From contig CANGYQ010000001.1 in NCBI GenBank assembly GCA_947458745.1, positions 310,001 through 374,000 on the forward strand: 64,000 nucleotides of DNA, read 5' to 3'. The translations under genes were made by a program, and so were the position numbers. The notes beneath the pieces were generated by a model. The model had not been told where the DNA came from. It ran no database searches and was given only the letters and a program-made list of their open reading frames with translations. This document shows positions 7,173 through 16,194 of the stretch, piece by piece; within the stretch, counting starts at the first letter, position 1; every line of letters begins with the position of its first letter. Source of the stretch: Bryobacteraceae bacterium (GTDB taxonomy: Bacteria > Acidobacteriota > Terriglobia > Bryobacterales > Bryobacteraceae).

Positions 7173-9886
7173 GCCGCTACTAGGCGATCCACTTCCAAGC
7201 CTGCCTTTCCCTCCAGTGCCAGGACATCTGCCTTCAAGGATGACATCTTCAACTCCGCAGCCGCAGCGATGGCGCAGCAAACCAGCCACGGGTCACCGGA
7301 CCGGATCAGTTCCCGCAGCGCCGATTCCACGGTGTGACGCTCAATCCCATAAAGATCCTTGGCCCGGTCCAGGACACGGGCGTGATCATCCAGCAGAGGC
7401 ATCAGGTAGCGCTTTACTTCGCGGTCCACCACCGAATCAAGAAACTCAATGGCGGCGGAATGATCCTCTGACGACCGGCCTTTCAGCGCCCGGTGCGCGG
7501 CGTGGATCTCCGCCGCCGGGTAGCGCAGACCCAGCAGTTGGAACAAGCGCAGCAGCGTCGTACTCAACCGCTCTTCCAGCGTCGAAGCCAGCAATCGCGT
7601 GGCACCGCTGGCGGGAGCCTGTTGGCGGAACGGGTCGATCGAGGCGGACAAAACGTAGTAGCGCTTGGCTTCGTCCAGAATCTCGCGATCCACGACGGAC
7701 GGGCCGAAATTCAGTTCCGGAGCAGCCCGCCGCAACCGGGAGAGCGCTTCGACAACAGCCGCGCGCAGGGTGAGATCCGGCACTGAGAGCGCGGCCATCA
7801 GTTCATCAGCGGCCCGTTGGTCCCGCATATGTTCCAGCGCTCGCGGGATGCGGCGGCGGATACTGGCGGGAAGTTGCGGGTCCTCCAGCAGGTCGCGCAG
7901 GGTGCCGGCAATCGTGGAGCCATAGCTGGCCAAAGCGTCCAGCGCCGCACCCCGCAATTGGCTGTCCGCCAGCCGTTGCACGATGTGCTCCAGATAGATG
8001 CGCTTGCGCAACTCGCCTGCGGTAGCCAGCGCCGCTTCGGCCACGCTCAGCTGTCCGTCCGCCAGGAGGGAATGCAGCAGCGGCGTGCCGGTGTCGCCTA
8101 ACTTGCACAGGGCAATGGCCGCCAAGCGTCGATTGGAGCCATCCGGGCTGGAGGCCATCGAAGTGACCCATTCGAGAGTAATGGAATCAGCCGGTTGGAG
8201 CGCCAGCGCCGCTTCGGCCACGATCCCGGAAGGGTGATTCAGCAGCCGCGCGGCCAGATCCTGCCGCTCCGGGGAGACCGCGAGGGCGTAGTCGACTGCC
8301 GGCTTGATGGATGCCGTGGTGGCACCGGCGCGGGCGTTCCGGATCTCGGCCAGCGCCTGGGGCAGCAGGCTTTCATCGGCGGACTGGGCGGCGAGCGAAA
8401 ACACGCGCGCCCGCACATCCGGCAACCGGCTGCCGGCCAGAGAGGTAGCCAAGGGCATGGCGTCGTAGCCTTCGGTCTCACCCAGCAGGCGAAGGGCGTA
8501 AGCCGCCTGACGGGCGTTGTCGCCTCGGGCGGTGGTTTCCAGCAGCGCGATCACCGCAGGATCACTGACTGAAATCCGGATCTCTTCAAAATCAAGCGTC
8601 CGGGATTCCAGGCGGCGGCGGACACTGCGCAAGTACTCGCGCTGGGCCATCCAAGCCAGCACACTCCAACTGGCGGTGAACAATAGAATCACCAGCGACA
8701 GTTCGCGCGGCTTCACCGCCAGCCAGACGGTGAAGATCTGGAGAAAGAGCCCGCCGAAGCCGCGGCCAAAGCGGTCAACAAAGATATCGAGAAACGCCTT
8801 GGTGCGATTGCGCAGATCCAGCGGCAACGGCAGATAGAGCAGTTCCATGCCGGTGCGGTTGAACGTGTAGCGCGTGGCGGCCTCCGTCAGCCGCGCCAGC
8901 GACGTGGAAAGCACGCCCGGAGCGAAGAAAATGCCCAACGATGTCATGGAGATGGTGATGGGCATGATCTGCAGGACCCCGCCGACACCCACCCAACGCA
9001 CCACCGCCGCGGTCAGGAAGAACTGGAAGACAAAGTTGACCAGATTAAGATAAATACCGTTGAACGACCCCATAAAGGCGGTCAACTCGCGGCCCTTGTA
9101 CTGCGATTTAGCAAAGACCTGGAACTGATACTCCACCGTCACATCGACGATGAAAGTCAGCAACACAATGCCGACAATCACCTGTAAGTGCCGGTAGTGG
9201 CGGATGTCGCGCATGATGTCGCCAAAGCTGAACGTCTCTTCCGGTTCGTCTTCGTGGGCTTTGGCCTTCTCCAGGTTGACACCGGGTACGCGCAGCAGCC
9301 CGATGAACATCAGGTAGGCCAGCAGGGTAATGAGGGCGGAAAAGTAGATCAGGTTGTTTTCGCCGATCAAGGTGACCGCGAAGGCGGTGAACGATCCGCC
9401 AAAGCCCGCGCCGATGACGCTGCCCAACCCCAACATGCCGTACAGGCGCTTGGCCTCCCGCGTGTTGAAAACATTGGCCGCCAACACCCAACCCTGGGTG
9501 ACCATCATAATGGAGAACATACTGACCCAGATGTTGAAGACGTAGTAGGTCCACTCCCACTGGAACTTGATCAGGTACCCCATTAGCACGGTAAAGCCGA
9601 TCGAAAAGAAGGTGGCGGCATTCACCGCGGCCTTCAGCGAGATCTGCATGGTGACGCGCGAATAGACGTAGGCCAGCAGGCCGCCCACCGGCGCAATCAG
9701 CATATATAGGCCGGGTAGCTTATCGGGGTCCATGCGATCCACAAACAAAGCTCGCGAGACGGGCTTCAGAATGTAGTACGCGAACAAAACAAACATTAAA
9801 TAGAGGCTGACAAACAGTGTCCGCCCATATTCACCTTCACGGACATCGAGGAAACTTCGGCGGAATCGGCTTAGCTGCGCCAGCAT
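7160..9886 (-). CDS. NTT-type nucleotide transporter-like protein with HEAT repeats
   Basis: A 908-residue fusion. Residues about 20-430 form a 10-12 helix membrane domain of the ATP/ADP-translocase (NTT, Npt1/Npt2) superfamily, starting FLDVREGEYGRTLFVSLYLM and YYILKPVSRALFVDR and including the AANVFNTREAKRLYGMLGLG loop. From about 455 to the end are HEAT-like helical repeats (for example ARLLNHPSGIVAEAALAL, and AIALCKLGDTGTPLLHSLL). NTT proteins are best known from intracellular energy parasites, but homologues with extra domains occur in free-living bacteria, where transport has mostly not been shown. I start at ATG 9886 because the longer frame (to 10021) runs antisense into the divergent kinase. 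First gene of the operon with cNMP-binding, kinase and receiver genes. Confidence 0.88.
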   Translation of the reverse strand: MLAQLSRFRRSFLDVREGEYGRTLFVSLYLMFVLFAYYILKPVSRALFVDRMDPDKLPGLYMLIAPVGGLLAYVYSRVTMQISLKAAVNAATFFSIGFTVLMGYLIKFQWEWTYYVFNIWVSMFSIMMVTQGWVLAANVFNTREAKRLYGMLGLGSVIGAGFGGSFTAFAVTLIGENNLIYFSALITLLAYLMFIGLLRVPGVNLEKAKAHEDEPEETFSFGDIMRDIRHYRHLQVIVGIVLLTFIVDVTVEYQFQVFAKSQYKGRELTAFMGSFNGIYLNLVNFVFQFFLTAAVVRWVGVGGVLQIMPITISMTSLGIFFAPGVLSTSLARLTEAATRYTFNRTGMELLYLPLPLDLRNRTKAFLDIFVDRFGRGFGGLFLQIFTVWLAVKPRELSLVILLFTASWSVLAWMAQREYLRSVRRRLESRTLDFEEIRISVSDPAVIALLETTARGDNARQAAYALRLLGETEGYDAMPLATSLAGSRLPDVRARVFSLAAQSADESLLPQALAEIRNARAGATTASIKPAVDYALAVSPERQDLAARLLNHPSGIVAEAALALQPADSITLEWVTSMASSPDGSNRRLAAIALCKLGDTGTPLLHSLLADGQLSVAEAALATAGELRKRIYLEHIVQRLADSQLRGAALDALASYGSTIAGTLRDLLEDPQLPASIRRRIPRALEHMRDQRAADELMAALSVPDLTLRAAVVEALSRLRRAAPELNFGPSVVDREILDEAKRYYVLSASIDPFRQQAPASGATRLLASTLEERLSTTLLRLFQLLGLRYPAAEIHAAHRALKGRSSEDHSAAIEFLDSVVDREVKRYLMPLLDDHARVLDRAKDLYGIERHTVESALRELIRSGDPWLVCCAIAAAAELKMSSLKADVLALEGKAGLEVDRLVAAWPN

Positions 9887-9920
9887 AGTTTTTTGAGACC
9901 AGACAGCACGCCAGTGTAGC

Positions 9921-11351
9921 ATGGAGCCTATGCGCAAACCCGCCGTGATAACGGCGCTGACCGAGTACCTGGCACCGGGCGGCGCCGAGCAGGACGAGGG
10001 CTTCCGCGAGGAAGTATTCAACCAAAGTCACCATGGCTTGCGCATAATCGCGGCCTTGACGGCCGGCGGCGCGCTGGTGCTGATGGTGGGCTGGTGGTTG
10101 CTCTACCCGCACGGCAAGTCTACCCCGGCCCGGCTGCTGGCTGATCTGCTGATTATCGGCCTCGGTGGAGTCGGCTATGGCCTGTCGAAGTGGCCGGCCA
10201 TCTACGAGCGGTCGCGCTTGGCGGCGCTGGTCCTGCTTCAGGTAACTGCCGCCTGCCTGATCGGTGCATCGCTGTATCTGAGCTCCGTAGAGCCCGCCGC
10301 AGAAGACTTTGTCGCCTCGCAGATGACCTTGACCGTGCTGATCGCGGTGGTGGCCCTTCCCCTGCGCCCGCTGCATACTCTGCTGCACTGTGGCGGCATC
10401 CTGGGCGTCTATAGCAGCATCGTGTGGATGGCCGCCCATTCCTTTCTCCCGGAAGCGAGGCCCCGGCCAGAGTATTACCTGTTCATGATGGTGATGGCTG
10501 CGCTGGCCGGCGTGCTTTCGGCGACCCTGTACGCGGAGCGGAGGAACCTGTACTTCGGCCAGATTAAGACGCTGGCCGCGGTGGGCGACCTACGCCGCAC
10601 ACAGCAGCAGTTGGTGCGATCCGAAAGTGCCGCGTCGATGGCGCGCCTGGCGGCGGCGATCAGCCATGAACTCAATACGCCGGTGGGCGCATTGAAGAGC
10701 AGTGTCGACACTTTGTTGCTGCTGGCGTCGCGCCAGGCCACCGCGGCACCCGAGCAGATGCCGCGCCTGGTGAGGTTGCAGGCCGACCTGCGCCGGTCCA
10801 TCCAGGAATCCGCCACCCGCCTGCAGGAGATCGCCGCCCGCGTGGCTCGCTTCACCAATCTCGACCAGGCGGAGTTGCAGCAGATCGGACTGGCGGAGAC
10901 GTTGACCGATGTGGTGGATTTGCTGCGGTCCAAAGTGCCGGCGGGGGTGGAGATAGTCCGGGAGTTTGCGGACGTGCCGCGCCTGGTTGGCAATCCGCAG
11001 CAGATCAGTGCCGTGTTTTATGACCTGGTCTACAACTCACTGCGCGCTGTAGGCGAGACGGGTCGGGTGACGCTGCGGCTGCGGCTGCGGTCGGGAATGG
11101 CGGAGGTGGAGATTGAAGATACCGGTCGGGGTATCGCTCGAGAAAAGCTGGCCAACATCTTTGAGCCAGGCTTTCAAGAGAACTCGGGCCGGATGTCCAC
11201 CGGCAACTGGAGCATGTTCACCGCCCGCCAGGTGATCCGGGAGCATGGCGGCGAAATCATGATCGAAAGCGAAGCCGGGGCCGGCACGCGGGTGATTGTG
11301 CAACTGCCGCTGGGACCGGGCAGCGGCACCAGGACACCCAGCGGAAGCTAA
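9921..11351 (+). CDS. Membrane-bound sensor histidine kinase
   Basis: A 476-residue kinase. Residues about 40-205 contain five or six hydrophobic segments with no large extracytoplasmic loop, so it may sense a membrane-internal or lipid-phase signal. A short coiled coil leads to the phosphoacceptor H249 in AAISHELNTPVGAL. The ATPase domain has a recognisable N box (FYDLVYNSLRAV) and G1 (EDTGRGI), but the G2 region reads STGNWSMF where GxGLGL is usual, a divergence that could lower ATP turnover. It is divergent from the NTT-HEAT operon with only 34 bases between starts. Its stop overlaps that of the convergent LytTR gene, so no cognate regulator is co-oriented with it. Confidence 0.9.
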   Translation: MEPMRKPAVITALTEYLAPGGAEQDEGFREEVFNQSHHGLRIIAALTAGGALVLMVGWWLLYPHGKSTPARLLADLLIIGLGGVGYGLSKWPAIYERSRLAALVLLQVTAACLIGASLYLSSVEPAAEDFVASQMTLTVLIAVVALPLRPLHTLLHCGGILGVYSSIVWMAAHSFLPEARPRPEYYLFMMVMAALAGVLSATLYAERRNLYFGQIKTLAAVGDLRRTQQQLVRSESAASMARLAAAISHELNTPVGALKSSVDTLLLLASRQATAAPEQMPRLVRLQADLRRSIQESATRLQEIAARVARFTNLDQAELQQIGLAETLTDVVDLLRSKVPAGVEIVREFADVPRLVGNPQQISAVFYDLVYNSLRAVGETGRVTLRLRLRSGMAEVEIEDTGRGIAREKLANIFEPGFQENSGRMSTGNWSMFTARQVIREHGGEIMIESEAGAGTRVIVQLPLGPGSGTRTPSGS

Positions 11352-12097
11352 AGCCCCAGCAGTTCCTTCAGCTCCTTCACCCGGTCCCGCGCCACGGTCA
11401 GTTCAGTGCGTTTGGCGTCCTTCAACCGCACCAGCATCCGGCCCGCGAAGTAGGTGTAGAGCTCGTGAATGTAGGCCAGGTTCAAGATGGTCGAACGGTG
11501 AATGCGGATGAAGCGTTTCGGGTCCAGCTTGGTTTCCATCTCGGCGATGGTCGCATCGATCATGTAGTTCTTGGTTTCGGTGGCGGCGTAGGTCAGCTTG
11601 TCTTCGGCGAAGAAGTGGGTGACGCGCGAAAGGTCGACCAACTCCACCCGGTCGCCGATCTTGGAGGCCACCCGCTCCGGGTAGGCCGGTTTCTGGCCCG
11701 CCAGCAGTTGCCGCAAGACCGCGGAAAGGTCGGGTGCGGGTGCGGCGGCGGGACGGGAGCGGAGCTTGCGGAGTGCCCGGTCCAGTTGGGCCTGCTCAAT
11801 GGGCTTCAGCAGGTAGTCCACGGAGTTCACTTCAAAGGCTTGGAGCGCGTACTGGTTGTAGGCGGTGGTGAAGACCACCAGCGGCTGCGGTTCCAGGCGG
11901 GCCAGCATCTCAAAGCCATTCAGTCCCGGCATTTGGATGTCGAGGAACAGGACCGCAACCCGCAGACCGGGGAGTTGCTCCAGAGCCTCCACAGGGTCAG
12001 TGGAGCGGCCGACGACCTCGACTTGGCCTGATTCATCCAGCATCCGTTCGAGACGCCGCAGGGCAAGCGGCTCGTCGTCTACGAGGTAGGCGCGCAT
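11348..12097 (-). CDS. LytTR-family response regulator
   Basis: DNA-binding response regulator of 249 residues. The receiver has D7/D8, phosphoacceptor D53 (LFLDIQMPGLNG), threonine in FTTAYNQYALQAF and K98 (DYLLKPIEQ). From about residue 145 a LytTR domain follows, with the strands RVELVDLSRVTHFFAEDKLT and the typical end FIRIHRSTILNLAYI. It overlaps the upstream LytS-type kinase by 19 bases, the usual arrangement for this pair. Its TAG stop overlaps by three bases the stop of the convergent kinase gene at 11351. LytTR regulators bind paired imperfect repeats; I could not identify a target site here. Confidence 0.95.
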   Translation of the reverse strand: MRAYLVDDEPLALRRLERMLDESGQVEVVGRSTDPVEALEQLPGLRVAVLFLDIQMPGLNGFEMLARLEPQPLVVFTTAYNQYALQAFEVNSVDYLLKPIEQAQLDRALRKLRSRPAAAPAPDLSAVLRQLLAGQKPAYPERVASKIGDRVELVDLSRVTHFFAEDKLTYAATETKNYMIDATIAEMETKLDPKRFIRIHRSTILNLAYIHELYTYFAGRMLVRLKDAKRTELTVARDRVKELKELLGL

Positions 12098-13137
12098 GGC
12101 AGCTCCAGTGTCACGGTCATTCCTTGTCCATGGGCAAACCTCAAGGCGGCCGTGGTTCCGTACTGGGCTCTCAGGCGGCTCTCCAGCAGGTCCAGGCCGT
12201 GGCCCTGGGGCCGCGCGTCCGGGTTGAAGCCGGGGCCATCATCCCAGACCGCGATGAGCAGGCCCGCGGGGGCGGCCAGCGTGGCGGTGACGCGGATTTG
12301 GCCGCCCTCGCGGCGGGGCGAGACAGCGTATTTGACGCTGTTCTCCACCAGGGTCTGGACCGACATGGGCGGCACCAACTGACCAGCGGCTGCCGGGTCT
12401 ACTTCCAGGCCGTAATGGAGGCGCTCACCGAAGCGGGTGCGTTCGATTTCGAGATAATCCTCGACGGTCTTCATCTCTTGCTCAACAGTGACCAGGCCTT
12501 GGCCTCCCTGGTCGATGGCGAAGCGGAGGAAGCGAGAGATGCGCTCCACTTGCTGCTCCGCGCGGTTGGGGTCTTCGCGGACCAGTGCCGCCACGGAGTT
12601 GAGCGCGTTGAACAGGAAGTGCGGATGGATGCGGGATTCCAGCGAAGCGAGGCGGGCATCGGTGGCCAGCTTTTCGGCCCGCTCTTTTTCGAGTTCCCGC
12701 GTCCGCAGCTCCAGCGTCGTCTCTTCCAGGCGGGTGCGGAGAGAGGCAAAAACAAAGCTGCCGATGCCGAACGCTTCGGTCAATAGAATGGCAATCTTGG
12801 TGCTCTGCTGAAAGGTGGCGGCCAGATGCCGGTACTCGATGATGCCGATCAGAAACAGCAACCCGGTGGCCAGGACAGAGCCGCCGACGGCTAACACAGC
12901 CATCATGACGATGATGGAGATCCAGCGCCAACCTTTCGGTAAGCCAAACAGCCGGGCTGCCAGCAGCGGCATCACGCCGGCCGAAATCAACCCGATTACG
13001 TTGGCGTAGACAAAGCTATAGGCAAAGCTGATCCCGGCCATCCGCCACCGGCCCCAGCCTCCAAACCAGAGGAACATCAGGGGCGGGATGCTGGCCAGGA
13101 TCAGATTGAGGCCAAACAACTGCAGCCAGCGCTTCAT
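12079..13137 (-). CDS. LytS/YpdA-type sensor histidine kinase
   Basis: Membrane sensor kinase of the His_kinase (PF06580) class, 352 residues. Four hydrophobic segments (about 8-28, 38-62, 72-100, 115-133) are followed by a coiled coil (EETTLELRTRELEKERAEKL) and the class-specific box IHPHFLFNALN at 170-180 with the phosphoacceptor histidine. The ATPase domain carries VENSVKYAV and DDGPGF. It starts at ATG 13137, one base after the stop of the TPR/haem gene, and overlaps the LytTR gene, so kinase and regulator form a pair. The stimulus is unknown; the co-transcribed exported haem-motif protein would be a reasonable input if it were intact. Confidence 0.92.
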   Translation of the reverse strand: MKRWLQLFGLNLILASIPPLMFLWFGGWGRWRMAGISFAYSFVYANVIGLISAGVMPLLAARLFGLPKGWRWISIIVMMAVLAVGGSVLATGLLFLIGIIEYRHLAATFQQSTKIAILLTEAFGIGSFVFASLRTRLEETTLELRTRELEKERAEKLATDARLASLESRIHPHFLFNALNSVAALVREDPNRAEQQVERISRFLRFAIDQGGQGLVTVEQEMKTVEDYLEIERTRFGERLHYGLEVDPAAAGQLVPPMSVQTLVENSVKYAVSPRREGGQIRVTATLAAPAGLLIAVWDDGPGFNPDARPQGHGLDLLESRLRAQYGTTAALRFAHGQGMTVTLELPCAPTS

Positions 13138-13827
13138 CTACTTCCCACTATGGCAGCCCAGGCAACCGGCCTTCTGCGGTGCCAGCTTGCCGGTTTCCAA
13201 CCACTCTTTGGCGTTGCGCGCGTAGACGGTGTCCGGCAGGTCGTTGACGGCGCGCTGGTAGAACTGCTTGGCCTTTTCTTTGTCGCCCATCCGGTTGGCG
13301 GCGTCAGCGATACCCAGCAGAAGCTCGCCGCGCGGGTGGGTACCCAGCTGGTCGAGGAACTTCTCTTGCAGCTGATAGGTATGTTCGTAGTCCTTCATCG
13401 CCCGCTCCACCAGCGGCCCTACGTGCGGGCCCTGCTGGAAGCGCGTCGCGGTCAACAGCACGGCACCGCGGGGGATGCGGACGCCCACGTTGTCGGGCGC
13501 CAGTGCGACAGCCTTATCCATTTCGGCGATACCCTTGGTGGCCAGCTCCATTCCCTTCTGCGGTTCGCCCTTCTGAAACGCCTGCCCGGCCTGATAGTAG
13601 AGCCCGGACCCATGCCACACCAGCGCTTCGGCATGATTGGGTTCAGTGGCCAGCGCCGCTTCAGCATTCGTCATGGCGCGGGCCATGGCCTCATTGTTAC
13701 CCGAGAACCCAGCGAAGAAATCATTGCGGACTTAATGGTCGAATCGCGCGCTCTGGCCGTTGGAGAGAGCGCCAAACAGGAAAGCCGCCACTGCTGTTGC
13801 TGCAAGGATGGTGAGACGTTGCTTCAT
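13138..13827 (-). pseudogene. Exported TPR protein with CxxCH motif, split by an in-frame TAA
   Basis: From ATG 13827 the frame encodes a clear signal peptide (MKQRLTILAATAVAAFLFGA, then LSNGQSARFDH), then TAA at 13732-13734, then in the same frame RNDFFAGFSGNNEA and a TPR-like body (EPNHAEALVWHGSGL, VALAPDNVGVRIPRGA) ending in AGCLGCHSGK. CLGCH fits a haem c attachment site, which works only outside the cytoplasm, so losing the signal peptide should abolish function. GTG at 13731 or ATG at 13686 could still yield an unexported fragment. One base change would restore a 229-residue protein. Either recent nonsense mutation or sequencing error. It lies directly upstream of the LytS gene. Confidence 0.72.
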
Positions 13828-13921
13828 GGTTCGAGTGTGGAGCAAGGCACTTGGCGGAAGGTGAGTTTTGCGACGAACCGGCGGCATTTCCGGATGAAAG
13901 GTTAGACTAGAGCGTTGCGCG

Positions 13922-15145
13922 GTGTATCTGCCGCCTCTCTTGCCGATGCTGCGACGCTGGACCCCTACCGTGACGATGATGCTGGTCTCGACGATCAGCT
14001 ACATAGACCGCAATACGCTGGCCTTGCTGATCCCCACCATCCGCCACGAGACCGGCATCAGCGCCGAACAGTACGGCTTTATCGTTTCCGCTTTCTCCAT
14101 GGCCTACATGGTGGGCAACCCCATCTGGGGCGTTCTGCTGGACCGGTTGGGGCTGCGCGTCGGTATGCTGCTGGCGGTGGGCTTATGGACGATCGCCTCC
14201 GGGGCCCATGCCTGGGCCACCGGATTTTTGAGCTTTGCGGCACTGCGGCTGGTGTTGGGCTTTGGCGAGGGGGCAACTTTCCCCGGGGCCTTGCGGACGG
14301 TTACCCAGACACTGCCGCCCGAGAATCGAGGGCGGGGCGTGGCGCTTTCTTATAGCGGTGGCTCGCTGGGGGCCATCGTCACGCCTTTGCTGATGGCCCC
14401 GGTGGCTGCGGCGCTGGGGTGGCGGGGCGGCTTTCTGTTTACGGGCGCAATCGGTTTGGCCTGGTTGGCGTGGTGGGCGTTTCTTTCGGGGCGCGATGAC
14501 ATTCGGGCGCTACCAGCAGCCATTGAGGACCAGCGGGCCCGAGTGCGGTTTCAGGATCGGCGGTTATGGGCCTTCTTGTCGTCCTATGCATTGGGTTCAG
14601 TGCCGCTGGGCTTTGTGTTGTACTACGCGGCGCTCTATCTGGCTTCGCCGCGCTTTGGTTTAACCCAGCGGGAGTTGGGCCAAGTGCTGTGGATTCCGCC
14701 GCTCGGCTGGGAGGTAGGGTATTTCTTCTGGGGCTGGGTGTGCGATCGCTTGGGCGGCCGTTCCATCCGGAGTATCCTGACGGTGGCCACGGTGTTGAGC
14801 CTGCCCTTGATTGTCGCGCCCTATGTTCGTTCGCTGCCGCTGCTGATGTTCCAGCTGTTTTTTGCGATGTTCATCACCAGCGGCTTCATCATTCCCAGCG
14901 TCCACTACGCCACGCAGATCTTCTCGCGCTCTCAAACGGCGTTGATTGCCGGCCTGGGTGCGGGTTCCTTTTCCGCCTTTATCGCTTTGCTGGCGCCGCA
15001 GTTTGGGCGTTGGTTCGACCAGCAGAACTATGAGTTGGCGTTCCTGGTCGCCGGACTGCTGCCAGCGACGGGTTTCCTGTTGTGGCTGGGGCTTACAGGC
15101 GGAGGAAGATCTTCCGCGAATGCATCCACCAACCCAGCAGCGTGA
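13922..15145 (+). CDS. MFS permease, ACS/hexuronate-type
   Basis: Twelve-helix major facilitator of 407 residues, probably proton-driven uptake of an organic anion or sugar acid. The N-terminal half shows YIDRNTLALLIPTIRHE at about residues 27-43, the loop 2-3 motif GVLLDRLGLRVGM and RLVLGFGEGATFPGAL, a pattern typical of the anion:cation symporter branch (ExuT, GudP, DgoT relatives). The substrate cannot be read from sequence. GTG 13922 is taken as start; ATG 13946 is an alternative and neither has a good ribosome-binding site. The last 53 bases overlap the convergent acyltransferase-like gene. Confidence 0.9.
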   Translation: MYLPPLLPMLRRWTPTVTMMLVSTISYIDRNTLALLIPTIRHETGISAEQYGFIVSAFSMAYMVGNPIWGVLLDRLGLRVGMLLAVGLWTIASGAHAWATGFLSFAALRLVLGFGEGATFPGALRTVTQTLPPENRGRGVALSYSGGSLGAIVTPLLMAPVAAALGWRGGFLFTGAIGLAWLAWWAFLSGRDDIRALPAAIEDQRARVRFQDRRLWAFLSSYALGSVPLGFVLYYAALYLASPRFGLTQRELGQVLWIPPLGWEVGYFFWGWVCDRLGGRSIRSILTVATVLSLPLIVAPYVRSLPLLMFQLFFAMFITSGFIIPSVHYATQIFSRSQTALIAGLGAGSFSAFIALLAPQFGRWFDQQNYELAFLVAGLLPATGFLLWLGLTGGGRSSANASTNPAA

Positions 15146-16190
15146 GCAATGCCACCTCAGTTAATGAGAACAGCAGCGAAGCATTAGGGGGCGAGGCCAG
15201 CCGCGAATAGACGTTGGGCCACAGCCAGGCGTGGGCCCCTGAAAGATTGAGGATGCGCGCCAGGATGCCGCTGGCTACGTACAAGGCCAGGGCGTTCATC
15301 CCGACCATTTCCATGGGACGAAAGGGTTTCCGCCAGCCCCGCACGTCCACCACATACCAGCACAGCCAGAGCATCATCGAGGCCAGGCCGCAGGTGAACA
15401 GAACATAGGACGACGTCCAGATCATCTTGTTGATGGGGAACCATCCGTCAATTACCATGCCGCTGATCGCCAGACCAGCGCCCAGCAATGGGATGTCGGC
15501 CATGCGCTTGGCGCGCAACAAGGTACCGGCCAGCGCGCCCAGCAGGACGTTGCAGACCGCGGGGAACGTGGACAGAATGCCCTCCGGGTCAAAGATCTTG
15601 GTGCCTGAGTAAAGGTGGCCGGACAACACCAGTTGATCAATGTACTGTTCTAGGTTGCCTTCCGGCTGCAGCACCCCGGGTCCAAAGCCCGGCACCGGCA
15701 CCAGTGTCATGGCGGCCCAGTAGCCCGCCAGGATTCCCCCAATCCACAGAATCTGTCCGCGCGTGGAGGTGGTGAGGTATATGGCGGAGGCCAGGATGGA
15801 GCACAGGCCGATGCGCTGCAGCACGCCCAGGATCCGGACGTGCTGAAAGTCGAACTTGGGGACCAGATTAAACAGGAACCCGATCAGGAAAATGATCGCG
15901 CCGCGCCGCAGTGCGTGTTGGAAGAGTTTGGCTTTGTCAGCCCCCTGCTCCACCCGGGCGGCGAAGGAGAACGTCATCGCCACGCCCACGATGAACAGGA
16001 AGAAGGGGAACACCAGATCCGTGGGTGTCCAGCCATGCCAGGGGGCGTGTTTTAGCATCCCATAGGCGTCCTTGCCGGAGCCGGGATTATTCACCAGGAT
16101 CATGAAGGCCACCGTGAGTCCACGGAATACGTCCAGCGAGGCAAGACGTGTCCGCGGGGCGGCCAGAGGAGCGGAGGTGGTTGAGGTCAC
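15093..16190 (-). CDS. Multipass membrane protein of the HGSNAT/NagX (DUF5009, DUF1624) type
   Basis: About 365 residues with ten or so membrane segments. The start RLASLDVFRGLTVAFMILVN and the following PFFLFIVGVAMTFSF are characteristic of the heparan-alpha-glucosaminide N-acetyltransferase-like family, which in bacteria is thought to modify or transport amino sugars, with function mostly unproven. The frame can be extended to ATG 16238, but that would overlap the upstream secreted-protein gene by 44 bases; GTG 16190, four bases after that gene's stop, fits better. The 3' end overlaps the MFS gene antisense by 53 bases. Confidence 0.86.
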   Translation of the reverse strand: MTSTTSAPLAAPRTRLASLDVFRGLTVAFMILVNNPGSGKDAYGMLKHAPWHGWTPTDLVFPFFLFIVGVAMTFSFAARVEQGADKAKLFQHALRRGAIIFLIGFLFNLVPKFDFQHVRILGVLQRIGLCSILASAIYLTTSTRGQILWIGGILAGYWAAMTLVPVPGFGPGVLQPEGNLEQYIDQLVLSGHLYSGTKIFDPEGILSTFPAVCNVLLGALAGTLLRAKRMADIPLLGAGLAISGMVIDGWFPINKMIWTSSYVLFTCGLASMMLWLCWYVVDVRGWRKPFRPMEMVGMNALALYVASGILARILNLSGAHAWLWPNVYSRLASPPNASLLFSLTEVALLTLLGWWMHSRKIFLRL

Positions 16191-16194
16191 GCGG

